Shown piece by piece: positions 33,246 to 41,800 of a stretch of 64,000 nt of DNA. A program made the translations under genes and the position numbers. The notes beneath the pieces were generated by a model, which did no database searches, was not told the origin of the DNA, and saw only the letters and a program-made list of their open reading frames with translations. Origin of the DNA: Paracidovorax wautersii (GTDB taxonomy: Bacteria > Pseudomonadota > Gammaproteobacteria > Burkholderiales > Burkholderiaceae_C); contig NZ_JAVIZX010000001.1 in assembly GCF_031453675.1 (NCBI RefSeq), positions 3,618,001-3,682,000 on the forward strand. Direction: 5' to 3'. How positions within the stretch are numbered: the first letter of the stretch is position 1; each line of letters opens with the position of its first letter.

Positions 33246-33855
33246 CGTCAGCTGCGGCACCTGCCGCATTCCGCCGCAATCGGGAGTCGCCTTCCGCCTG
33301 AGGGCTAGCGAGGTGCTCCGGATCTACGATCCGCTGGGCGAGCAGGTGGCAGATCTCTTCGCCTTCAAGGACGGGGAGCATGCGTGCAGCCTGTCGTCGG
33401 GCCGAACCATCGACTACGCCTCCAAGATCTACCTGAGCAAGGGCGATGTGCTGTACTCGAACGACAGCCGGCCGATGTTCACCATCGTCGAAGACCTGGT
33501 AGGGCGGCACGATTTTCTGCTGACGCCCTGCAGCCAGGAGATGTTCGAAATCCTCTACCAGCACAAAGGGCACCACCCCAGCTGCTTCGAAAACCTCTAC
33601 ACGAACCTCGCAGAGTTCGGCATCCGCCCCGAGCAGATCGGCACCACGTTCAACGTCTTCATGAATGTGGAAGTGGGGCCGGACGGCGCTGTCGCGGTGA
33701 AGGCGCCGCGCTCACGGGCAGGCGACTACATCGAGCTGCGGGCCGAGATGAATCTGGTGTGCGGGCTTACCTCTTGCTCGGCAGAGAACTCCAACAACGG
33801 CAGCTTCAAACCGATCGACTACGAGATCATCACCCGCCCCTGCAGCGACCGTTAG
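33238..33855 (+). CDS. DUF1989 family protein (urea carboxylase-associated / carboxyguanidine deiminase-like)
   Basis: A 205-residue protein with the DUF1989 landmarks GEQVADLFAF, SKGDVLYSNDSRPMFTIVED, LVGRHDFLLTPCS and a C-terminal LTSCSAENSNNG. Family members include CgdA/CgdB, the carboxyguanidine deiminase subunits, and urea carboxylase-associated proteins. With only one subunit and no carboxylase nearby, the precise reaction is open. Pairing with a GntA-like gene suggests a guanidino or related nitrogen compound. Confidence 0.82.
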   Translation: MHDVSCGTCRIPPQSGVAFRLRASEVLRIYDPLGEQVADLFAFKDGEHACSLSSGRTIDYASKIYLSKGDVLYSNDSRPMFTIVEDLVGRHDFLLTPCSQEMFEILYQHKGHHPSCFENLYTNLAEFGIRPEQIGTTFNVFMNVEVGPDGAVAVKAPRSRAGDYIELRAEMNLVCGLTSCSAENSNNGSFKPIDYEIITRPCSDR

Positions 33856-33864
33856 AAAGCGGCA

Positions 33865-33894
33865 CAAGGCGGTGGGCGGCAAAACGCCGCCTTG
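33865..33894. terminator. Hairpin in a convergent gap, possible bidirectional terminator
   Basis: CAAGGCGG and CCGCCTTG are separated by 14 nt, with a nested GGCG/CGCC stem. It lies between the ends of the DUF1989 gene and the opposing small gene. There is no long T tract, so function as a terminator is moderately supported. Confidence 0.5.
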
Positions 33895-33897
33895 CTG

Positions 33898-34239
33898 TCA
33901 ACCTTCAAGAGCGGCGGGCGGGGGCGCATACAAGCCGTGCACGTGTTCGGTCAGCACCTGGATCGCATTCAGGTACTGCTCCGCCGCATGCTGGTGGTTG
34001 CGCTGCCATTCGGCACATTCCTGGATGCGGTAGCCCAACGCCAGCGCCTTGGAAGGCAGGGCTGCGTCCGCGGCCTCGCCAGGGACATGGCGCCCGATGG
34101 CGGCCTGCAGCCGCTCCAGGTGCGCGCGCAAGGCCTCGTCATGTTGTTTCTGAGACCGCTCCATCTTGCCCAGCAGGTGGTCGAGGGTCAGCAGCGTCTC
34201 TTCCACGCTGGGAGCGTCACTGGGCGGGTAGGGCGTCAT
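33898..34239 (-). CDS. Hypothetical protein, 113 aa, helical
   Basis: A soluble protein with a predicted long helix or coiled coil around residues 12-55 (TLLTLDHLLGKMERSQKQHD) and a second helical stretch ECAEWQRNHQHAAEQYLNAI. No family is recognised. It lies downstream of the stand-alone response regulator on the same strand (75 nt), so the two could form one unit, and it might be a partner of it. Confidence 0.6.
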   Translation of the reverse strand: MTPYPPSDAPSVEETLLTLDHLLGKMERSQKQHDEALRAHLERLQAAIGRHVPGEAADAALPSKALALGYRIQECAEWQRNHQHAAEQYLNAIQVLTEHVHGLYAPPPAALEG

Positions 34240-34314
34240 CGAAGTTCCTTGGAGCCGAGGCGGCGCAGAGGTTGGATGGACAGAGTGGCTTGAAGGTGCG
34301 GCGCAGCAGATGAA

Positions 34315-34764
34315 TCACCTGCCCAGCACCACAGGCGGCCGGTGCGGTGCGTGCGCAGCGGCGACGCGTCCTGTCGGGGCCTGAACGGCATGGTGACCCG
34401 CAGCGCTGATGTCCATGCAGCGCTCGAAGAACGCATCCAGTTCGGTCGACTTGTCGAACACGGCGTCTGCGCCGAGTGCCACGCAGCGCTGGCGAATATC
34501 CGCCGTGGCGTAGTTGGTCAGGACAAAGATACGGCGGCCTTCCGGTTGTGGAGGGACCGCTGCCAACACATCAAGGCCTGAACCGTGGCGCAGGAACAGA
34601 TCCAGCACGACCAAGTCCCAGTCGAAGCGGTCAAGGGCTGCCAAAGCCTCGTCGACATCTTCGGCGGTTGCGACCACGTCCATGCCGGCAAGCTCCTGGA
34701 TGGCGGGTATGAGGTTCTGGCGGATGGTGGAGTTGTCCTCCACCAGGATGGCGATGGCTTTCAT
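34315..34764 (-). CDS. Stand-alone response regulator (receiver domain only)
   Basis: 149 residues: one receiver domain with the acidic pair E9/D10, the phospho-acceptor D55 in VVLDLFLRHGSG and the switch/lysine region NYATADIRQR...VFDKSTELDAFF. There is no output domain; the C-terminal 30 residues are low-complexity. It closely resembles the regulator at 61119-61481, sharing D55 and the VFDKSTELDAFFE block. It may act by protein interaction or as a phosphate sink for the kinases at 54-57 kb. No cognate kinase is adjacent. Confidence 0.87.
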   Translation of the reverse strand: MKAIAILVEDNSTIRQNLIPAIQELAGMDVVATAEDVDEALAALDRFDWDLVVLDLFLRHGSGLDVLAAVPPQPEGRRIFVLTNYATADIRQRCVALGADAVFDKSTELDAFFERCMDISAAGHHAVQAPTGRVAAAHAPHRPPVVLGR

Positions 34765-34966
34765 GGCAGGCAAGCGGCGCGGAAACCGCGTATTCGGGGA
34801 TACACCGAGAGTGGGGGCGCTACCCACCGCACTTTGTAGGTAGCCATGCCGCCCCCTCGCCGGGGTGCATGCCGCAGACCCTTGCAACACGGGCCTGCCG
34901 TTCTATCATCCAAGACCCCGCACCTCTGCGGCTTCAGCCTTCTTCACTCTTTCGCACTGTCCGAGC

Positions 34967-35194
34967 ATGCCGCTGGAATACCTGTCCGAACTGTCGTCAC
35001 AGAAACTGCCGCTGAGGGTGCACGAACCCGCCGCCATCGACAAGTTGCGCGTGCTGCGCGCGGCCCATTTGGTGGTGGTGCGCATGCCGGAGGATGGGGC
35101 AGAGGAAGGCGCGGACGCCGAGGTGCTTGCCATCACGCCTGAGGGGCGTGCCGAACTTCGGCGGGCAGGCGGGCGCAGGGCTCCGCTGCTCTAG
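34967..35194 (+). CDS. Hypothetical protein, 75 aa
   Basis: A small protein with LRVLRAAHLVVVRMPED and EVLAITPEGRAEL. The latter resembles the end of a winged-helix domain (the TPEGRAEL wing seen in MarR-type proteins). It is too short for a full DNA-binding domain and may be a reduced winged helix. No clear SD. Function unknown. Confidence 0.45.
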   Translation: MPLEYLSELSSQKLPLRVHEPAAIDKLRVLRAAHLVVVRMPEDGAEEGADAEVLAITPEGRAELRRAGGRRAPLL

Positions 35195-35223
35195 GGCGCC
35201 CCGCCGCACCGCCTGGAACGTTC

Positions 35224-36102
35224 TCAGATCAAGGGCACACCGCCGGTCACGGCGACGGTGGCGCCAGAGATGTAGCTGCCCCGGTCCGACGCGAGCAACA
35301 CGAAGGCGGGCGCGACCTCACAGGGCTGGCCAGGCCGCTTCAGAGGAACCTGTTTGCCGAAACTGCGCGCGCTGTCGATATCGAGCGTCGAAGGAATCAG
35401 CGGCGTCCAGATGGGGCCCGGAGCGACGCAATTCACCCGGATGCCCTTGTCGGCGAGCAGCTGGGCCATGCCGCCGGTGAGGTTCTGTAGCGCCCCCTTG
35501 GTGGCAGCGTAAGCCACCAAGGTCTGGTTGGGCTTGTCGGCATTGATGGACACGGTGTTGATGATCGAGCCGCCCGGGGGCATCTGGCGCGCGGCGGCCT
35601 TGCTCAGGAAGAAGGTGGCGTACACATTGGTGCGGAAGGTGCGGTCGAATTCCTCGCCGCTGATCTCTTCCAGGCTGGCGTGAGACATCTGGTAGGCCGC
35701 GTTGTTGACCAGGATGTCGATCCCGCCCAGCTCCTGTACTGCGCGTTCGACGAGCGTCTCGCAATGGTGCTCCTCGCGGATGTCACCCGGCACGCCGATG
35801 GCTTTGCGACCCTCCGCTTTCACCAGATCCATGGTTTCCTGCGCATCCCGGGATTCTTCCTCCAAGTAGGAGATGAGCACGTCCGCACCTTCCCGGGCAA
35901 ACGCGAGGGCGACCGCACGGCCGATGCCGCTGTCGCCGCCGGTGATGAGCGCCTTGCGGCCTTGCAACTGGCCGCTGCCCTGGTAGGACGTTTCGCCGTG
36001 GTCGGGCCGGGGGTCCATGTCGCCGGTATGGCCCGGCGGAGTCAGCGGTTGCTGGTGGCTGAAGGGGGGGCGCGGTCCTGCGCTGCGCGGATCGATGGGC
36101 AT
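35224..36102 (-). CDS. SDR family oxidoreductase (YghA-like)
   Basis: A 292-residue short-chain dehydrogenase. An N-terminal 45-residue extension (HQQPLTPPG...HGETSYQG) is typical of the YghA/general-stress subgroup. The NAD(P) loop TGGDSGIGRA, NNAA and the catalytic Tyr-Lys in YAATK follow. The ATG at 36102 has GAGGAG upstream. These enzymes are often part of stress-response or catalase gene neighbourhoods. The substrate is unknown. Confidence 0.9.
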   Translation of the reverse strand: MPIDPRSAGPRPPFSHQQPLTPPGHTGDMDPRPDHGETSYQGSGQLQGRKALITGGDSGIGRAVALAFAREGADVLISYLEEESRDAQETMDLVKAEGRKAIGVPGDIREEHHCETLVERAVQELGGIDILVNNAAYQMSHASLEEISGEEFDRTFRTNVYATFFLSKAAARQMPPGGSIINTVSINADKPNQTLVAYAATKGALQNLTGGMAQLLADKGIRVNCVAPGPIWTPLIPSTLDIDSARSFGKQVPLKRPGQPCEVAPAFVLLASDRGSYISGATVAVTGGVPLI

Positions 36103-36371
36103 GGGAGAACTCCTCAAGTCAGTGGTCAAAAAAGGACAGGGCGGCTCGGTGGATCGGCCGGGCCGTTGCATCCCTTCCTGCAGGCTCGGGCTTCCACCTG
36201 GCCCCGTCGCGTAGGACTCGGTCCCACCTTGCAGGGAGGCCGGCAAGTCAGCCCCTGCAGCGGAGGTCGGGCACCGCAGGCCAACGCACGTCCCACGGCG
36301 CGGCGGGGCGCTGTCTGGCACCCCACCGCGCCCATGCGCGCGAGATTGAAGCTTCTTTTGTGGAGCTCTCC

Positions 36372-37154
36372 ATGCGCATCACGATGGTCCCGGTACTGGT
36401 TGCAGCGGCATTGGCGGCAGGTTGCGGCGGGGACGACTCCGCTTCCCCCGTGGCATCGCCCGGGGCGCCCAAGGCCAAAGACACGCGGTTGCTGGAAGGC
36501 GGTGCCGCCGCGCTGCAGGACAAGCCGCCCGTGGAAGCGCTCAATGCCTACCTGAACGGGTTTCACTTCTACAGCGGTCAGATGCAAGGGCAGATGGAGG
36601 CCCATCACTACTGCGCGTTGCTCAACGAGGAAGTGATCCAGTGCGCCATCTACGACGGCAACGTCCACAACGCCAAGCTGATGGGGGTGGAATACATCAT
36701 CAGCGCGCGCCTATTCAACAGCTTGCCTGCCGCAGAGAAGCCGCTGTGGCACAGCCATGTGCACGAGGTCAAGTCCGGCCAGCTCGTGGCTCCGGGCATT
36801 CCCCAGTTCGCCGAACAGGAGTTGATGAAGAAGCTCGTGGGCACGTACGGGAAGACCTGGCACACCTGGCACACCGACCAACATAAGGAGCTGCCGCTCG
36901 GCGTGCCCCAACTCATGATGGGCTTCACTGCCGATGGGCAAGCGGACCCGGCCATGGTGGCTGACAGAGACCGGCGCCTGGGCGTCGACAGCCAGGAAAG
37001 GCGAAAGAACCGCGAGACCATCGATGCACCGGCCGTCGCACCGGGGGCGGATGCGTGGCAGAAGGGCCGCGCCGTTCAGATCACCGACCCGACAGGGCAG
37101 CAGCATGTGTATGCCCACGGCGCGCGCCCGGCCGTGCCACCTGCCAGCCGTTGA
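36372..37154 (+). CDS. OBAP-family (DUF1264) lipoprotein
   Basis: A 260-residue protein with a lipoprotein signal (MRITMVPVLVAAALAAGC; acylated Cys at 18). Its body matches the oil-body-associated-protein-like family: LNGFHFYSGQMQGQMEAHHY, CAIYDGNVHNAKLMGVEYII, WHSHVHEVKSGQL and KTWHTWHTD. Many conserved histidines suggest a metal or redox role. The bacterial function is unknown. A GGAG precedes the ATG. It is divergent from the SDR gene and is followed by a small hydrophilic gene. Confidence 0.85.
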   Translation: MRITMVPVLVAAALAAGCGGDDSASPVASPGAPKAKDTRLLEGGAAALQDKPPVEALNAYLNGFHFYSGQMQGQMEAHHYCALLNEEVIQCAIYDGNVHNAKLMGVEYIISARLFNSLPAAEKPLWHSHVHEVKSGQLVAPGIPQFAEQELMKKLVGTYGKTWHTWHTDQHKELPLGVPQLMMGFTADGQADPAMVADRDRRLGVDSQERRKNRETIDAPAVAPGADAWQKGRAVQITDPTGQQHVYAHGARPAVPPASR

Positions 37155-37200
37155 AGCAGGGCATGGCGACCCGGAACCCTCTTTTGGAAAGGATGACCCC

Positions 37201-37416
37201 ATGACCGAGCCTCTGACCTCAACGGATCCCGACGATACAACCCGTGCGGTTCCAGCATCTGGCAAACATGCGAAAGAGGGCGCGTCGAACCGCGAACCTG
37301 TGAAGGAGGCGACACTCGACTCGGTGGCGGGGGAAGAGGATCCCGGGGCCTCGCTCGACTTGGTCATGCCTCCTCCCCCGGGCTCAGCCGGCAGCCCAGG
37401 GAAGAAGGGTGGCTGA
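37201..37416 (+). CDS. Small hydrophilic hypothetical protein, 71 aa
   Basis: An acidic, proline- and glycine-rich peptide (MTEPLTSTDPDDTTR to PPPPGSAGSPGKKGG) with GGAAAGGA just upstream of the ATG. It is probably disordered, of the kind often seen among stress-induced genes in this group. It lies 46 nt after the OBAP gene and is likely co-transcribed. No family recognised. Confidence 0.5.
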   Translation: MTEPLTSTDPDDTTRAVPASGKHAKEGASNREPVKEATLDSVAGEEDPGASLDLVMPPPPGSAGSPGKKGG

Positions 37417-37424
37417 ACGCGGCC

Positions 37425-38885
37425 TCAGGCCGACGCGGGCGCAGGCTGGCCGGACAGCGATGCGTACAGCGCGGCATAGGGGGATGCAGCGCGCTCCCAG
37501 CTGAAGTCCTGCTGCATGCACCGGCGCTGGAGGGCCTTCCAGAGCGAGGGTTGGCGCCACGCCGCCAGCACGCGGTCTGCCGTGGCATCGAAGGCCGCCT
37601 GCGAGGCGCTCCGCATCACGAAGCCGGTACCGGTCGCCAAGCGCGCATCCACATCCTGCACGGTGTCGGCGAGACCACCGGTGGCCGTCACCAGGGGCGG
37701 TGTGCCGTAGGCCTGGCTGTACATCTGGTTCAAGCCGCAAGGCTCGAAGCGTGACGGCATGAGGAAGCAATCGGCCCCTGCCTCAATGCGGTGGGCCATG
37801 GATTCGTCGAAGCGCAGCGACACATGCACCTGGCCGGGATGGCGGGCGGCAAGATCCACCAGGGCCTGTTCCAGCGCCGCATCACCGCGTCCCAGCACTG
37901 CCAGTTGAGCACCCTGTGCCAGCAACCGCCGCGCGCCCCCAAGTACCAAGTCCACACCCTTTTGCGAAGTCAGCCGACCCACGAGGCCAAACAGAGGGCC
38001 GGTGCTGGCCGACAGGCCACAGTCCTCGCGCAGCGCGGCGGTGTTGCGCGCCTTGGCATCGAGGTGGTCCGCGCCATACGGCGCAGCGAGGAAGGGGTCG
38101 GCAGCCGGGTTCCACACGGCCGTGTCGATGCCGTTGATGAAGCCGTGCAAATGTGCTGCCCGCGCGCGCAGCACGCCATCGAGCCCGAAGCCCAGGGCCG
38201 GCTGCTGGATCTCGCGGGCATAGGTCGGGCTGACGGTGGTGATCGCATCAGCGAACTGCAATCCGGCTTTGAGCATGGACAGTTCGCCCCAGAACTCGGC
38301 CCCTTCGATTCCGCGGTGCTCGGCCTGCACCTCCAGCCCATCGGCCGTGGCCATCGGGAACACCCCCTGGAACGCCAGGTTGTGGATGGTCATCACGCTG
38401 CGGGCCACCGTGGCGTCACCGGCCACGCGGCGCTGCCGCAAATACAGCGGTGCCAATCCACACGGCCAATCGTTGGCATGGACGATGTCGGCCTGCCAGC
38501 CGCACGGGCTGTCGGCCGAGCCGATGAGCGCCGCCGTGCGCGCCAGGAGAGCAAAGCGCAGCGCCTGCGCGTAGAGATCGCCTGCAGGATCGCCGTAAGG
38601 ACTCTGCGCGCTGCCATACAGCGCGGGGCACGACAGCAGGAGCAGGTCCGGCGTCTGCGGGCGCTCGATGCGCAGCAGTTGGGCGGCGGGCCACGGGCCA
38701 TGCGCAGGCAGAGCGACGATGTGCGACAAGGCACCGCCCAACGCCATGTCACCGTAGGCAGGCATCAGGATGGACACGTCACATCCCTTTGCCGCCAGGG
38801 CCTGGGGCAGTGCGGCACTGACATCGCCGAGGCCGCCGGTCTTCACCATGGGCGCGCATTCAGAGGTGACGAACAGGATTTTCAT
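37425..38885 (-). CDS. glgA: Glycogen synthase (ADP-glucose)
   Basis: A GT5 starch/glycogen synthase of 486 residues, extending alpha-1,4-glucan from ADP-glucose. The N-terminal KTGGLGDV loop (K15) binds ADP-glucose, and PSRFEPCGLNQMYSQAYGTPP with GGLADTV forms the C-terminal catalytic site. It is the last gene of the glg/tre operon, overlapping the malQ-treY stop by 4 nt, and converges on the small gene at 37.2 kb. Confidence 0.96.
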   Translation of the reverse strand: MKILFVTSECAPMVKTGGLGDVSAALPQALAAKGCDVSILMPAYGDMALGGALSHIVALPAHGPWPAAQLLRIERPQTPDLLLLSCPALYGSAQSPYGDPAGDLYAQALRFALLARTAALIGSADSPCGWQADIVHANDWPCGLAPLYLRQRRVAGDATVARSVMTIHNLAFQGVFPMATADGLEVQAEHRGIEGAEFWGELSMLKAGLQFADAITTVSPTYAREIQQPALGFGLDGVLRARAAHLHGFINGIDTAVWNPAADPFLAAPYGADHLDAKARNTAALREDCGLSASTGPLFGLVGRLTSQKGVDLVLGGARRLLAQGAQLAVLGRGDAALEQALVDLAARHPGQVHVSLRFDESMAHRIEAGADCFLMPSRFEPCGLNQMYSQAYGTPPLVTATGGLADTVQDVDARLATGTGFVMRSASQAAFDATADRVLAAWRQPSLWKALQRRCMQQDFSWERAASPYAALYASLSGQPAPASA

Positions 38886-41800
38886 GCGGGATTCTCGGCA
38901 GGCGTCAGGACGGCGAACGGCAGGCGGCTGCCACCGGGCCCGATATCGCCAAGCACCGTGGCGAGTGTGATCGTGTCAGCGTTGGCGAGCGTTTGGCCGG
39001 TGCAGGCATCCTCCCACCGACCCGGCTTGCCCAGCGCAGGGTGCGCACTGGCTACCACGACCCGCGTGTCGCGCCATTGTCCTTCCTGCGCGGAGTTCCA
39101 GAGGGCCAGGAGCCGGCTGCACACCACCACCACCGCCGTACCGTCCAGGATGCGGGCGAAGGCAATCGCGTGGGCGGACGCGGGGCCTTCCACCACCAGG
39201 GGCAGATAGATGGCTTCTCGGAACAGGCTGGCGTAGCGGGCGCGCGTCTGCAGCAGCCGCCAGGTCGTGAGCTGCTTGGCGGCATCGGGCATGGCGGCGC
39301 TGCCGCCCAGCACACTGCGCCAGCGGGCTTCGTCCGGATAGCGGCCGCCGGCATACCAGGACTGCAGTTCCTGCAACCGGCCGGAAAGCGCGGCAAAGTC
39401 GACGGGGCGGCGGTTGTCGGGGTCCACGAGGGAGAAGTTCCACTGTTCACACCCTTGGTACACATCCGGCACGCCCGGCGCCATGAGCTTGAGTGCCACC
39501 TGGCACAGGCTGTTGCGAAAGCCGTAGGGAGCGATGCGGCGCACCCAGTCCTGCAGGATGCCGACGAACCGGTCCGTGGCCAAGGTCTTCTCGATGTACT
39601 GCGCCACTGCGGCCTCGTAGGCCTCGTGCGGAAAGAGCCAGTTGCTCTGGAGCTTGGCCTCGCGCATGGCCTTGACCATGTAGCGCTGGATGCGTCCACG
39701 CAGGTCCGGCAGGCTGGCCGCATCGGCGCCGTCCGCGGGCCAGATGCCCACCAGCGCCTGGAACAGAGCCCAGCGGTCCCGCGCGCTGGGGGCGGGGGCC
39801 TCGTCCACCACGCTCTCAAAGCGCTCGCCCGCTGCCTGCAGCGCCTGCACCGTCGCCTGCCACTCGCGCGGCATCTCGGACAGTACGTTCAGGCGGGCCC
39901 GCACGTCTTCCGAGCGCTTGCTGTCGTGGGTCGATGTGGCTAACAGACCATGGGGCGTGTAGCGCGAACGCTGCTGGTTCGCCTGGTGGAAGGCGGGCAC
40001 CGACAGGCCGAAGCGCCGCGGCTCCGCGCCCACGTCATTGAGGGAGACGAGGCGAACGTAGCGGTAGAAGAGGGTGTCTTCCACCGCTTTGGCCATGACG
40101 GGCGCGGTGAACTGCTGCCAACGCCGCACGAAGCCGGAGCGAAGCGCCGGCTCCGGTCCGTCCTCCCCGAGGAGAACACCCTGCAGGTAGGCCAAAACAC
40201 CTCCTTCGGACGTTCCCAGCTGCCTGCGGGCCGCGGCAATGGCCCATGCGATGTGCTGGCGATCCGTGTCGCTGGCCTCCGCCTGCCCGGGCAGCACATA
40301 GGTGCGGTAGACCGGGAACCGGGTGGCGACTTCGACCAACGCCACCCGCAGCTGGTTGCGCGTGAAGTCGCAGACCCGGCGGTCCGCGCGCGTGATCTTG
40401 GACAGCGTTTCCACCAACCAGTTGAGGTCGCTGTACAGGGCCGTCTCGATGATCAGCCGCTTGCAGGCACAGGCAGACTCTTCGAAATCGCTGCGGTCGC
40501 CGGTAAATCCTTCGTACACGGCATCAAAGGCCGCTTGGGCGTCGGTGTCGACGAACACGCCGTTGACCAGGGTGGCGAACCGGTAGCCCGTGCCGCCATG
40601 CACCCGCCAGTCGGGCGGCAGCGGTTCGTGCTCCGCCATGATCTTTTCAACGACCACGTAGAGCGCCTGGTCAGGCTGCCCCTGGGTCTGGCGCAGCCAG
40701 TGGTAGCGCTGCTGCAGGCGCTCGAAGTAGCGGGCCGGGTCTGCCAGGCCGTCCGGGTGGTCGATGCGCAGGCCCTGCACCTTGCCTTCCGCCAGCCACC
40801 GGAGGATCTGGGTATGCGCGGCATCGAACACGGCCGGCTCCTCCATGCGGATGGCGGCCAGGGCGTTCACATCGAAGAAACGCCGGTAGTTGATATCGTC
40901 GCCGGCCACCCGCCAATCGGCCAGCCGATAGGCTTGGCGCTGGAGAATGCGGTCCAGCAGGTCGAAGCTCGGGCCGTCGCCCGGGGTGCCGTTGATGTGT
41001 GCCAGGGCCGTGGCGATGCCATCGCGCACCCAGGGCAAGGCCGCAGCCAGGTCCCTCAGACGCTGCCGGAGCAGAGGCGCATCGCGCAGGCGCGCGGCGC
41101 GTGCCGTGGGGTCGTGGGCATCATGGGAGGGCAATTGGGCGAACGCGTCGACCAGCGAGTGCAATGCCGCTGCATCGTGGGCCTCGACGCCCGGCCCAGA
41201 CACGGGCCACGGGGCGGCGGCCAACACATCGGCGTAGCAACGCGGGTCGAGAGGCAGTGCACGCTCCCAGTAGGTCAGCTGGAAGCGGCCGGTCTCGCCG
41301 TCGAAGCGAACCTGCAACTCGCCCGCCTCCAGCACCTTGCCATAGTGGTCTCCCAGCACAGGCAGCAGCACGCGGCCGCGGGTCTGCGGGTTGGAAGGCC
41401 ACCACTCGATGTCGAAGGTGCTGGCGTGTGCCGATGCCTGGCCGTGCTCCAGAACATCCTGCCACCAGAGGTTTCCGGGGTCTTCCACCCCCATATGGTT
41501 GGGCACCGTGTCCAGCACATGTCCCATCCCCCTGGCGGCCAGTGCCGCGCACAGGGCCGCATGGTCCGCATCGGTGCCGATCTCGGGATTCACCTGCGAC
41601 GGGTCGGTCACGTCGTAGCCGTGCGTACTGCCCTTGGAAGCCTTCAGATAGGGCGAGGTGTAGAGGTGGCTGATGCCGAGCGCTTCGAGGTAGGGGACCG
41701 TTTCCTGCGCCTGTGCAAAGGTGAAGCCCGCGTGCAACTGAACACGGTAGGTGGCACGCGGCACATCGGCAGTGCCGAGAGCAGGCAATGCCGACTCGGT

